DNA of 64,000 nt from Carposina sasakii (GCA_014607495.2 CP053149.1:9994120-10058119), one strand, 5' to 3'. Shown: positions 41,781-52,075, counted from the first letter of the stretch. The notes: generated by a model not told the origin, from the letters alone. Numbers and translations: made by a program.

Positions 41781-44700
41781 TCATTTTTCTGCGTACATTA
41801 GGCAGTGTGGAATTATAAAAGTTTGGCTTTTAGTGATTCGACTTTTTAAGTCATCATAGCATTCCCACTTTCCTGGAAATCTGATACAGTTAGATTTATA
41901 ATGTCCCATGCCTTGTTCTGAAATTGGTGGTATGAATTCAATTGCTGATACTAAATGATAATATTTATTACTTAACTTTAGCGTTCTTGGTATTTCGTTT
42001 AGATTTATTTGTTTATTATCACATAATTCAAAAAATAGTACATTCGATAAGGTGTAGGAAGTAGTTTTAACACTATTACATTGCTTGCAAGTTGTTATAT
42101 CATCATCTATCATTATCTCAGCTGATTCGTTGAGAGCATGTATACCTTTTTTTTGTATAATATTTAAGTCAAGGGGCAGAAATCCATATTTTCTTTTGGT
42201 GTCATTGGAAATACAATTTTCAGAACAAGACTTTTTAACTTCCGCGCTGTGTATAATATCCGACAAAACATTTTCAACAATATAAGCAATATTGCAATCA
42301 CAGCTTAATAGTTTATTTGAATCAGTAGTTTCTGGTTTAAAATGTTTTATTAAAATTTCGTTTCGTAATTTGTAATATGGTTCTTTAATATTATTATCTT
42401 TGTTATCACTTACAAGTGCTTTTATGAATCTAAAATAAATGTTATCAGAGTCATTGACTATGTTTTTAACTTTATAATTATCTGCGTATGCAATAGCCAA
42501 AGCCTGAAATAAAGAGTCAAATGCACATGTGTTTGTTGAATATATATTATCATTTGAGTTTACAATGGACCCATTAGATAGAATTGGAACTTTCACCTTT
42601 CGAATCTTTGGAGCAGATATATTTGTGCTTCCTTTTCCACGCCAATTCTCAATAAATGAAGGATTATTAGAAAAAATTGAATCACTATCTGTATTTGTGG
42701 AGTTACCAAGTTTTGTTTGTTTGAGCTTTTTTGCTGTAACGTTTCTTTTTTTTACTTCCTTCAACTCAACACATGCATTAGATTGCAAATTACTCATAGC
42801 CGTTTTGGTTTGTCCAGAAATAAATGTATGATGTTGCATTATAAAATCGTCAATGCGTAATCGATGTGATTTTGTTGTGAGATTGCAAAGAAATCTTTTA
42901 ATACTTTTAAAATAACTTTCCACGTTTGATGAAGTGGGGATATCAATATTGCTATTATAAATTTTCATCATAATATTTGACCACAATGGAAGTTGATTGA
43001 CGTATCTTATCAGAGGTTCAATTAGAGATGGCAAATAATACAAATTTTCGGTATTATTAAAGTTTTCGTCTTCAAGTTCAGCTATTAGTTTTTCGGAGCT
43101 GATGTGATCCATTAACCACTTTACTCTGGAACTGATTTTGTCATCTTGCAAGTCTTCTTCTAATTTAATGTCCACTTCGATTTTTTCATCAGCAATCTCT
43201 TTTTCAGACTCCATTTCATCGGCCTCAAGAGATTTATAATCGGTATCTTTTTTTTTAAATACAGGTAAATTTTTCAGACGAATTCTTGCTTCCTCACTTC
43301 TTTTAACTTTGCCTTGTTCAGATCCAACGAACTTCGCCAAACATAATGTAACCAAATCTCTAACAATTTGTTTAGCCGATTCATAGTCTTGACAAAGTTT
43401 GATCTCTTTAAGACAGTTGAAATAAAAAAAATTTACTCTTGGGTCTGCATTTTTGAAACAAGAAAGGTTATACAAAATTTTAATGAAATGGCTTGTGTCG
43501 ATCCTAATGTAACACTGTGAGGACGTTTGATCGGGTGTGTTCAGTAATTTAAAAGATTCATCTAAATATTCTTTAGTTGTATTACATTTTGTGAATGCCC
43601 GTACTGACGCACCAATCAGCGCAGACGAATCATCACACACGACTTCATTAGGTGGTATATTCTTTTTTGACCACGCTTCAAGCCATTTTGCAATATTATC
43701 CATAGTTTGACTCTCGGATACCATTTGCAATACCGGTAAGCTACTTTCATTGTCAAATGTTTGAATCATACATACATATAAAAATAAATGCTTAGTAGTT
43801 ATTATATTAGATCGCGGTCCAAATTCTTTTAAAATGCTTCCAGTTGCATCTAGGCTCATGATTACTCTCTGTTTTTTTTTTAAATAATCATTATAATATG
43901 ACTCTTGAGCTGTAAGCCAGTAATATACTATAAAATGGGGATGCAATGAAATGTATTTTATCAAATCGTTGTAAGGTGGCGTGTGCGCCATAATCCACAA
44001 TCCGATTGTTGGATTAGTGTCATAAAAGGAAGATTCCTTACTTTCATACTTTACTTGGCGCAGGGTTCCTTGTTTTGGCAAATGAGTAGGTTCAACGTCA
44101 TTTTCATCCATCAAAGATTCTGCCAGAGAATGATGTACAGATACTGCAGAGTTATGTTTTAATTGTTCACTAAGACTTTTACGTTTTAGAGGAGACATTT
44201 TGATTTTTCTTGGTCGCTTATGCTTATACGCATAAGAAGTATTATTATGTGTTATTGTGCATCTACAGGTAACAATTTTGTCTGTTGGGAAAAGTATACG
44301 TATTTCTATATTGGCATTACATTCTCTACAACTGCCACAGCACTTTATGGATTCATTAGGTTTTATGGCGACTGTCTTAAAGCGCCAAGTGCACGGTTTC
44401 CTTGTTACCTTCCACAATTCTTCCCGTAATAATTCAGCCCATGCATGCTTCGGTAAACACCATTTTTTACGATACTTGCTCGATAGTTTTTTAGGGTCGT
44501 TTCTTTTTACATATGTAACAATAGGCTGAATTTTTTGCCAAGCGTAAATATCCATATGAAAAGTAATATACTCATGGTTAGATTTTAACGAAGACGTGGA
44601 AGAACTGTTTCTCTCGCTCCTGGCAGCGATCTCTTCAATATCTTCAGATGTCACAGAATCACCCTTGTAAAAATAGTCATAATTTGTTCTAAGTGATATA

Positions 44701-44864
44701 TACAAACTTTTCGGCGTCATACGATAATTTAATTCTTCACTCATCTGGCTAAAAACTTGGTCACTGCTAGAAGGATATTGACGATTTTTAAATACATCCT
44801 TGTACTTTAGAAAAACTATTTTCTGTTGATCTATAGGAACCGCGGGTTTTCTTCCTCTTTTCAT
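41781..44864 (-). CDS. Mutator-like transposase fused to USP-like cysteine protease domain
   Basis: The frame is open to 44990 (1069 codons), but the first 42 codons are hydrophobic translation of AT-rich sequence. I prefer the ATG at 44864 (MKRGRKPAVP), giving 1027 residues. Residue numbers below count from 44990. N-terminal basic helix-turn-helix-like part (~44-110). Cys cluster near 217-244 (CCGSCREC...CRC), zinc-binding-like. RNase H-like DDE core with D381 (IMSLDATGS), D453 (VVCDDSS), DxxH at 498-501 (RIDTSHFIK) and E691 (SSNVESYFKSIKRF): the MULE signature. C-terminal 250 residues look like a C19/USP deubiquitinase: Cys box NTCAFDSLFQAL (C822), two CxxxC/CxxC pairs (922/926, 968/971), His box MGHYKS...GKWECYDD (H1030). 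The transposase would cut at the TIRs; the protease role is unknown. It overlaps no other gene. Confidence 0.88.
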   Translation of the reverse strand: MKRGRKPAVPIDQQKIVFLKYKDVFKNRQYPSSSDQVFSQMSEELNYRMTPKSLYISLRTNYDYFYKGDSVTSEDIEEIAARSERNSSSTSSLKSNHEYITFHMDIYAWQKIQPIVTYVKRNDPKKLSSKYRKKWCLPKHAWAELLREELWKVTRKPCTWRFKTVAIKPNESIKCCGSCRECNANIEIRILFPTDKIVTCRCTITHNNTSYAYKHKRPRKIKMSPLKRKSLSEQLKHNSAVSVHHSLAESLMDENDVEPTHLPKQGTLRQVKYESKESSFYDTNPTIGLWIMAHTPPYNDLIKYISLHPHFIVYYWLTAQESYYNDYLKKKQRVIMSLDATGSILKEFGPRSNIITTKHLFLYVCMIQTFDNESSLPVLQMVSESQTMDNIAKWLEAWSKKNIPPNEVVCDDSSALIGASVRAFTKCNTTKEYLDESFKLLNTPDQTSSQCYIRIDTSHFIKILYNLSCFKNADPRVNFFYFNCLKEIKLCQDYESAKQIVRDLVTLCLAKFVGSEQGKVKRSEEARIRLKNLPVFKKKDTDYKSLEADEMESEKEIADEKIEVDIKLEEDLQDDKISSRVKWLMDHISSEKLIAELEDENFNNTENLYYLPSLIEPLIRYVNQLPLWSNIMMKIYNSNIDIPTSSNVESYFKSIKRFLCNLTTKSHRLRIDDFIMQHHTFISGQTKTAMSNLQSNACVELKEVKKRNVTAKKLKQTKLGNSTNTDSDSIFSNNPSFIENWRGKGSTNISAPKIRKVKVPILSNGSIVNSNDNIYSTNTCAFDSLFQALAIAYADNYKVKNIVNDSDNIYFRFIKALVSDNKDNNIKEPYYKLRNEILIKHFKPETTDSNKLLSCDCNIAYIVENVLSDIIHSAEVKKSCSENCISNDTKRKYGFLPLDLNIIQKKGIHALNESAEIMIDDDITTCKQCNSVKTTSYTLSNVLFFELCDNKQINLNEIPRTLKLSNKYYHLVSAIEFIPPISEQGMGHYKSNCIRFPGKWECYDDLKSRITKSQTFIIPHCLMYAEK

Positions 44865-45223
44865 TATTTTGTAACAAACGTAGATTAAGAATGTTACTAT
44901 AATATATAAAATGCTATTAAACACTACCACGACACTAGATAAAGATAAAAAAATACATTGCACACACTTCCTGTTACTGATACAATGCAACTAAGTATTT
45001 GTTAGATATTTGTTTTCAACTTACCCGCCGCTCCAGTCATTATTAAAAAATGTAGGGTCATACGATAAAACTTGATGTGCTATTTGTAAAACTGTGTGTT
45101 TAGTTGTAAGTAGCTAAAATAACTGTATTAAATTCAAGTGTATTTGTCAAGTGTATAAAATATTGAAAACTTTAGGCGGCCCTAAAGTTTAACGCCTAAA
45201 CAAATTTGAATAGCAATATTAAG

Positions 45224-45580
45224 GTACTTGGGTTAAAATTTCACTTTTTCTTCAGGAGTTTTTTGTTGAAAATATAATATTATTTTTTTATTGAAATTAT
45301 TATTTTAAATTAACAACAACAATTGGAACTTTGTCGTACTATATCGTATTATAATTTGGTGAGTTCGGTTTACGATCACGCCATTTGTTTTTTAATAAAT
45401 GAGTAGTGGTCCCGCCATTCTGATATCAAAATAGCGGGACCACTTTCTTTTTTGAATATTTTGAAATCATATGAGTGTAGGAATTTAACATGTAAGTATA
45501 AAATAGCACTAATATTGTACTAAATCCTAGTCACATGATATTAGTAAAATCGTGCGGGGTCCCGCGATCTTGACGTTCAC
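45224..45580 (-). repeat. Right terminal inverted repeat of the Mutator-like element
   Basis: Exact inverse of 40594-40950 as far as I can read. It lies upstream of the transposase ORF and should hold its promoter. Confidence 0.9.
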
Positions 45581-45700
45581 CTTTGTTTACCGAGATTTGG
45601 CTAGTGTACCTATAGCTATCAAGATGATAGCGTTGCCAAAAACGTAATGTAAAAATAAAAAGTTTAAAAAGAGATAGTCAAATTCGTCATCTGATTAATT

Positions 45701-45772
45701 GACCCGGTAGCTCAGTTGGCGAGAGCTCTGCACGGAATGCGAGAAGTCGTGGGTTCGAGTCCCACTCGGGTG
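45701..45772 (+). tRNA. tRNA-like sequence (probable pseudo-tRNA, copy A)
   Basis: 72 nt from GACCCGGTAGCTCAGTTGG to CCCACTCGGGTG. The acceptor stem pairs at 6 of 7 positions, the D stem GCTC/GAGC is perfect, and the T arm GTGGG-TTCGAGT-CCCAC is perfect with a good B box. The anticodon stem cannot be formed properly, so no anticodon is assigned. T6 follows after 7 nt. It is part of a repeat, so probably not a working tRNA gene. Confidence 0.4.
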
Positions 45773-45814
45773 AAGAATTTTTTCATTTCTTAAAAACATA
45801 TTCATAATATACAT

Positions 45815-46303
45815 GGTGTTTGTGACAGCCAAGCAAATATTGATACCATGACTTCAGACCATGATTCTGAGGCGGAAAACACTGAAAATTTTCGCAGGAA
45901 AATTCCAAAATTTTCAGACATTTTTTCATATTTTGAGGAAATAAAATTGTTTTGTTCGTTTAATTAGGCCTTAGATAATGCCTTAAAAATTTAATTTTAC
46001 CCAAAAGATGCTTTTCAAAAAAAAGTTGCCTTCAAAAAAGTTCAAATAACTCTAATAGATCAACCCTAATGGAGAGTCACAAGTGAACCAAAAAACAGCA
46101 ATGTGTCACACAATAACCAATAAACCCATTTAATTAGTCAGAAGATCGCCCGATACAATTGGCGCGGAGAGCTAAGATTAGGTACTGATAATCAAATCAA
46201 AAATACATTTCCTGCTAGTTATAACACTGACGTATACTGAACACAATGGTACTTGTTCAGCATTTCAGTATTTGCCTGGCTGTCACCTACATCCTGTATA
46301 ATA
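45815..46303. mobile_element. TACAGGGTGT MITE, family A, copy 5
   Basis: ATACATGGTGTTTGTGACAG to CCTGGCTGTCACCTACATCC followed by TGTATA. It has the same interior as copy 3, with a ~30-bp terminal inverted repeat and a likely TA target. Confidence 0.8.
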
Positions 46304-46339
46304 TCTAATTTTAGATAAATTTATAAGATACATATAATA

Positions 46340-46565
46340 CATTCATATAATCACGCCTTTATCCCTTGCGGTGTAAGCAGAGCACCAAGGGCCGATAGAA
46401 ACACATGGTGCCACTATGGTATAGTTGAGATGTACAAGCTCGGTTAGTAGTGACATGTGGTCGGCCCATCGCCTACAAAATACCAAGACTATCTTGTCCC
46501 TCTACTGACTTGTACAGTATGCCCGAAAAGAGAAGCAGCTGTAGTACTATACGTTGTTTTTTCAC
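46340..46565 (+). repeat. LINE-3'-like repeat 'ATAATCACGCCTTTATCCC', copy 1
   Basis: ATAATCACGCCTTTATCCC, GTGTAAGCAGAGCACCAAGG, AACACATGGTGCCACTATGG, GCCCATCGCCTACAAAATACC. Inverted copy at 51850-52075. Resembles the 3' region of a moth LINE family, but the tail is not recognised here. Confidence 0.6.
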
Positions 46566-46885
46566 TCCCAGAACAGCATAGAAGAAATATCAGCGGAGAA
46601 AAAATAAATTGCCTGCAAAAGTCTAAAAACAACACTTCTATAGCGGGCGTCCACGACTACACGGGAAAGAGCATTACACCCGAGCAAAGCCGGCCGGGGC
46701 GAATCCCTAGTACCTGATATAAAAAAATAATAATCTCTGAATGTTTTGCTAAACGCAGATCTCGAGAACAGCTGAACCGATTTCGCTAATTCTTTTTTAG
46801 AATATTCCGTGAAGTACGAGGATGGTTCTTACGGATAAAAAAATAGCAACCCGCCTCGGACGAAGTCTTAGGCGGCCGCTAGTTA
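46566..46885 (+). mobile_element. Helitron-like fragments
   Basis: AGCTGAACCGATTTCGCTAA ... CCGCCTCGGACGAAGTC ... GGCGGCCGCTAGTTAAC: GC-rich block with CTAGT end near 46882. A second Helitron-like block with ACACCCGAGCAAAGCCGG and CCCTAGTACC ends near 46715. Confidence 0.5.
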
Positions 46886-47329
46886 ACTATAAAAGAAAGT
46901 ATTTTGCCAGCAATGGCTCGCGCTGCAAACGGCAACCTGGAAAGAAGCATTATTTGCCTCTGATCCCGACATAGACATAGAGGAGTCATAAAATGTACAG
47001 GTTGTCCCCTTTGACAATTTCGGAGATAATTTGGCAATGGAGATATTCGAACATAATTATTATTATATTATTTATTAATTTTATTGAATTCCGCTGATCC
47101 CATTCAGGGACATCGACACTGCCAATGGGGACAGCAGGAATAGATTTTAATTAAGGAATTTAATAAAACCGTTTCGCTGTCTCCATTCAATGGGGATAAC
47201 GGGAACAGAGGATTTTTTGTATCTGATCCTCGTAACTGTTCTTATCGACAGTGCCAGAAGGAGAGTTATGTTTTTGACTTTATGTTTGTAAGTAGGTATA
47301 TTTCTTTGGCACGCTCTACCCCGTTTTTT
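46886..47329. other. Intergenic, no gene seen
   Basis: Contains two related words, CCGCTGATCCCATTCAGGGA and CGCTGTCTCCATTCAATGGGG (47092 and 47172), suggesting a small duplication. Confidence 0.35.
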
Positions 47330-47575
47330 TTAAGATAGAAAAAATTCTTCACCCGAGTGGGACTCAAACCCACGACCTCTTGTATTCCGTGCAGAGCTCT
47401 CACCAACTGAGCTACCGGGTCAATTACTCGGATGACGAATTTTACCATCTCTTTTAAATTACTTTATTGGCAACGTTATTTTTTCATCCCGATAGCTATA
47501 CCTACACTAGCCACAAATCTCGGTCAACAAAGCCGAATCTCTCAGCACAACAGCTCATGGTGTACAGATGGGTGG
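47330..47575 (-). repeat. tRNA-derived repeat, copy B (uninterrupted)
   Basis: Minus strand: CAGCTCATG-proximal end, GATTCGGCTTTGTTGACCG, CTAGTGTAGGTATAGC, AATTCGTCATCCGAGTAATT, tRNA-like 72 nt, GAAGAATTTTTTC. It shows how copy A looked before the Mutator-like element entered. Confidence 0.75.
47351..47422 (-). tRNA. tRNA-like sequence (probable pseudo-tRNA, copy B)
   Basis: Same layout as copy A: T arm loop TTTGAGT, D arm with GTTGGTGA, and a poor anticodon arm. A T-run (minus strand GAATTTTTTC) follows. Confidence 0.4.
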
Positions 47576-47639
47576 TGGCCAGGAATCATTTTTTTATGCC
47601 ATATCATCTGTTGGGCTCCTTCAATACAACGCAATTTTT

Positions 47640-50600
47640 AACGGTAATGAAAGACTACTAGAACTTGTATTCAGCGACTCTGAGCTGCTGATTACTCGAC
47701 GTTTGAGCACCCCGCGCTGGAAATCGAGGTACCTAACATAGCAATCAAAAGTATCCGCTGCACTCCTAAGCGCATATTCAATTACAGGAAAGCTAATTAC
47801 GCAGATATTAATCGTGACTTGTCGCAACGCGACTGGAGTAGTCTCCTGTTTACTTGCAGCCTGGACGAAGCGGTGGAGACTTTTTACACTGAACTTGATA
47901 AGGCTAAATATAAATATGTTCCCTCTTTTACTAGCAGCCCCTCTGGTAACCCTGTTTGGCACTCTAAACCCGTAATTAAAATAATTAAGGAGAAACATAA
48001 GTACTATACCTACACTATGGAAGAAATTTCGCAACCCCCGTGACTATGACAGCTTCACCGTCCTTAGAAAAAGATTTACGAAATACCAGCGTGAATGCTA
48101 GGACAAATTTATATCCCACACTAATAGCAGTATTAATAAATCCCCTAAAACTTTTTGGCAATACACAAAGAACTTGCGTAAAAATAACGGAATCCCGGCA
48201 AATGTCACATACGAGCGGCGGACGGGGCGGCTCCGAGGTGTGCGACCTATTCTCACAGTATTTCCAAACCGTGTACTCGTCCTCTCACAGTCCCAATCAA
48301 CCCGTAGATTTACCTCATACTGATGCCATAAATTGTTTAAGTACTTAGTTCAATGAAATTAGTAAGAAAATCGTGTTAAGATACTAGAATAAGATTAAAA
48401 CCGATAAGGGACCCTGCTGCGATAATATATCGCTATACCTTATCAAGTCTTGCGCTAACTAACTCTCTGAACGTCTACATCTTCTTTTTCAGAGATCTAT
48501 GAATGAAGGCTTATTTCCTACTCGCTGGAAACAATCTTTTATAATCCCCATTCATAAGAGCGGGTCTAAGCAGCATGTCAAGAAATACCGTCCCATATCT
48601 ATACTTTCAGCCAGAGGCGGCTCCTGGTATGTTTAGATGGGAGTTCACATTTTTTTTCATTATGAACAAAATCCTCACTCTTATTAAAAATTCAGAGGAC
48701 CTAATGAATCACATTAAAGGCAACCATATCGCGTTCTAACTCGGACTAAGCGACATCTAGTGGCCGCATACGTACACTACGAATTAATGTGAGCGGCGCT
48801 CCATATAAGGCTAATTTTTCATACGAAATCTTCTGTTTCACGCGCTGGCCTATGTCGGTATGTCTCTTTCGCACTTATTGAATACTGTACTAGGAATCGT
48901 ACCAAATTACGTTTCATTGGAGCGCGATCGCTAGCGCTCCACTCGATACATAAGATTACAACTTGAGACGAACGCGCAAACACTATTGTATAAACATAGT
49001 AGAATTGAAAGATAGTTATAAATATAGAGAAATATAGATTGCCTATGTAATCTTCGTGGGTGGGAGTACACTGCACGAGGGCTCCTTAGGACGAGCCGCC
49101 AGTGCGTTCAGCCTTTAGTAAACTTCTGGAATTGATTGTGCATGACCAAGTTTATCCTGTGATCTCACGCTATCTGCCTTCTCAGCAGCACGGGTTCGTC
49201 AGAAAGCGCTCAACTGTATCCAACCTTGTACAATTTGTAGAGGATGTTACGAGGCATATGGACCAAGGGCTCCAGGTGGACGCTGTGTACACCGATTACT
49301 CGAAGTGTTTCGATCGTCTTAGACATGACGTTTTCCTTATGAAACTATCGAGAGTCGGTGTGCACGACAGTCTGTTTAGGTGGTTTGAGTCGTATTTGCG
49401 TAATAGGAGCCAGGCGGTGTGGATTGGTTGCTATCAGTCGTGTTTCGCTCCTGTACCGTCCGGTGTTCTTCAGGGCTCTCATTCGGGCCCTCTGCTTTTC
49501 AATGTGTGCTTGTATGATATTGGCGATTGTTTCTGCATGCAGATTTCCTTATGTATGCGGATGATACGAAAATATATATGCCCATTTCTCATATACAAGA
49601 CTGCGCTAGGTTACAAGACTTGGATCGGCTTTCCATATATTGCAAGGCAAACAGCCTTGACCATGTAGCGAAGTGTCAGACGATAACATTTTGTAGGAAA
49701 CTTAATATTAGGTATAGACTTCGGGTACTCGCTTGACCATTCGATTCTGCAGCGAGAAACGAAGGTTCGCGACTTAGGTATTTTATTGTATAGTAAAATG
49801 TTATTTATCTTTCCCTACGATAGTATCATTGGCAGGGCGATCCGATCCCTCGGGTTTATATATCGCGCGACCAAACCTTTCCAGGGCACTACCGCATTTA
49901 AAACTCTTTACTGTGCGTATGTCAAAAGCATCTTGGAGTATGCATGTCAGGTATGGTCTCCCTGTTATGTGACGCACATTGATAGGCTAGAGAGGGTTCA
50001 ACGGTCATTTCTTCGCCAGCTCAAGTATAGAGACACTATTAGCTCGGGAAGTTGCACTTCCATAGATAATTTTTTATCTCTGGAAGACCGAAGAAGGGTG
50101 CCAAATTACTTTACGATTTGCTAAACGGACGCATGAACTGCACCGCCCTGTTGGAGCTTGTGATGTTGCGGGAGATTCCCATTCGTTCTCGACGTGCCCA
50201 CCCCCGACTTCTAGACCACGCACCCACGCGAACTAATTTCGCATTATTCTCCCCGTTAAACCGCATAATTGACGAATACGAGAGTAGATTCTCGGAAGCG
50301 GATATATTTTTCCTCATCCGCACTAAATTTATAAGGTTGGTTATTGAGTGTCAGCAGCGGCAGCTACAGGCTTCAACATAATTATTATTTATTTTCTCTA
50401 TGCTATGTACCTATATTTATTATTCTTATTTTTTGTAAATATTTAAATGTATCCTCCCATCCTACCCTGCCCTAACTCCTCTCTTCCTTTCCTGGGTCTA
50501 TATTAGTGGATTTAAATATTATTCTTATTTATATCAATTATTTCTAATTTATTCAGATATCCATTGTTTAATAAGGAATGCCTATTATGCCTAGTTCGTG

Positions 50601-50730
50601 ATACATATTATATATTTTGTGAGATATGTCACCATGAAATTGTAAGTGTTTATATGTAAATTATTGTTAATCGTATGTTATTGCTGTGTTGTAATAACTA
50701 ATAACAAAATAAATAAATAAAAAATAAACA
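47640..50730 (+). pseudogene. Jockey-like LINE, many frameshifts, split by a hAT MITE
   Basis: Plus strand. The pre-RT region at 47800-48350 (WSSLLFTCSLDEAVETFY, KYKYVP) leads to RT: LFPTRWKQSFIIPIHKSG and KYRPISILSA before 48611, then FSKLLELIVHD, QQHGFVRKRST, VYTDYSKCFDRL, VLQGSHSGPLLFN and MYADDTKIYMP (49550-49580) after 49112. C-terminal part to ~50390. A/T-rich tail with AATAAATAAATAAAAAATAA near 50707. The 5' part with the endonuclease is absent. Plus-strand ORFs at 50111-50323 and 49358-49564 are shadows. Confidence 0.85.
48612..49104. mobile_element. hAT-type MITE inside the Jockey-like LINE
   Basis: Ends CAGAGGCGGCTC and GAGCCGCCAGTG. TSD CTTTCAGC (48604-48611) versus CGTTCAGC (49105-49112), 8 bp with one difference. 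Removing it rejoins the RT reading region. 493 bp, no transposase. Confidence 0.85.
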
Positions 50731-50820
50731 ATGTTTTTAATGATGAAACGATCAACCATATCCCAGCGGATTATATTATGGAGAAGTATCTTATAAATTT
50801 ATCTAAAATTAGATAAGTAT

Positions 50821-51610
50821 TATACAGGATGATTTTTGGTCGTCAACGTTCCCGAAAACTACGGAATCTCCTTATCATCACAAAAGTAAAAAAGTACAAA
50901 TCACATGTATAGATCAGGGATGTTGCGAATATTCGCATCCGCATATGCGGACCATCCGCATCGATTTTGACATCCGCATCCGTATAAATCGACGCGGAGC
51001 TGATGCGGATGTGTAGTAAGTAGGTCGCGACAAGAAAGTCACAAGTGAACAGTTATTTAGTAGCGCAGGATTAATATACGAACTCTTACGAAACAGACTG
51101 GAGTCCGAAAAGGCGGCCATTCTACTTTTCATTAAATATAATGCTCCAATATTCAAATTTAATTACTAAAATAATTAATTAGTAATAGTAGTTCATTCAC
51201 TACTTTATTAATCATTATCTTCCTGCCCTTCTCCCATTATTTTATGGGGTCGGCGCAACATGGTTTCTTTCGAAGCTCACATTGCCAGTTTTGGCATTTG
51301 TTTTTATTATTAAACAAAAAAGGATAAATAATACTGTGGTTTTTACCCTACCAAACCAACACTTAAGTTTTTTATACAGATCCGCATCCGCGGATGTGAG
51401 CCTCTTAAAATCCGCGTCCGCGGATGTGGAAAAATGTGGATCCGCAACATCCCTGGTATAGATAGCGTGAACGAAATTTCCTAACCGAAATTCTGTATGG
51501 TCATTGGTCACGTACAGGGGGAGGTGGAGAGGGGGGGAGCTAGGTAGGAGATTCGCTCATGCCATCTATTTTTGACAGTTATTTTAATCTGTCAGAAAAT
51601 TCCTCATTAC
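50821..51610. mobile_element. Family B MITE end and family D repeat, split by a hAT MITE
   Basis: 50829-50885 (GGTCGTCAACGTTCCCGAAA...GGAATCTCCTTATCATCA) is the inverted right part of family B. The words ATAGATAGCGTGAACG and GCCATCTATTTTTGACAG belong to a repeat (family D) also seen at 58455-58640 and 61325-61425. Confidence 0.55.
50915..51455. mobile_element. hAT-type MITE with CGGATGCGGAT arrays
   Basis: Ends CAGGGATGTTGCG and CGCAACATCCCTG. Perfect 8-bp TSD GTATAGAT at 50907-50914 and 51456-51463. Subterminal ATCCGCATCCG words and ATCCGCGGAT palindromes on both sides. 541 bp, no transposase. Confidence 0.92.
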
Positions 51611-51849
51611 GCTACATTACATTACAGTCCTTTATAAAAGACATCAGCGCATACCTATTACCTTTTCTCATTGCCTATTACGCATAGGTATACCTGTACT
51701 GTACCTATCTATGTAGGTAGGTAAGTATAAGTATTCTTTTCAGCTTTGTAGAGACGAGAGTCTGCTGGCTCAAGAACGAGCGTCTATTCCCAACTTCGTT
51801 CGTTTAAATGTGTAAGAATATCTCGCTCTCACCAAGTTTATGCTAGGTG
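51611..51849. other. Short intergenic, no gene seen
   Basis: Repeated TAGGTA words; nothing else recognised. Confidence 0.3.
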
Positions 51850-52075
51850 TATAAAAACGTATAATAGTACAGCTGCTTCTCTTCCCGGGCATACTGTACA
51901 AATCTGTAGAGGGACAAGAGGGTCTTGGTGTTTTGTAGGCGATGGGCTGACCACCTGTCACTACTAACCGAGCTTGTACTATCTCAACTATACCATAGTG
52001 GCACCATGTGTTTCCATCGGCCCTTGGTGCTCTGCCTACCCCGTAAGGGATAAAGGCGTGATTATATGTATGATG
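51850..52075 (-). repeat. LINE-3'-like repeat 'ATAATCACGCCTTTATCCC', copy 2
   Basis: Inverted match of 46340-46565 over its full length, including GGCGATGGGCTGACC, CACCATGTGTTTCCATCGG and GATAAAGGCGTGATTAT. The minus-strand ORF over it is not coding. Confidence 0.6.

Larger units (their letters stand above)
40594..45580 (-). mobile_element. Mutator-like DNA transposon, apparently intact
   Basis: 4987 bp. Terminal inverted repeats of 357 bp (40594-40950 and 45224-45580) that I read as identical, starting GTGAACGTCAAGATCGCGGG. Diverged pairing continues ~40 bp inward (AATTTG.TTAGGCGTT). The 8-bp TSD CTTTGTTT lies at 40586-40593 and 45581-45588. One long ORF on minus. Long TIRs, 8-bp TSD and a D-D-DxxH-E transposase fit the MULE (Mutator/Phantom-like) group. 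Identical TIRs and an unbroken ORF indicate a recent insertion. Confidence 0.92.
40555..45800 (+). repeat. tRNA-derived repeat, copy A, split by the Mutator-like element
   Basis: Left piece ~40555-40593 (TGTGCTGATGGATTCAG) and right piece 45581-45800 (ACCGAGATTTGGCTAGTG ... tRNA-like ... GAATTTTTTC) together match the uninterrupted inverted copy at 47330-47575. That copy supplies the empty site (GGCTTTGTTGACCGAG). The tRNA-like part is toward the 3' end, followed by a T6 run. Confidence 0.75.

Noticed and set aside
44864..44990. N-terminal signal or membrane segment on the Mutator-like transposase
   Set aside because: The hydrophobic stretch is AT-rich leader upstream of a better ATG followed by a basic KRGRKP start; membrane targeting makes little sense for a transposase.
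45701..45772. Functional tRNA gene
   Set aside because: D and T arms are good, but no proper anticodon stem-loop can be drawn and the sequence is embedded in a repeat present twice.
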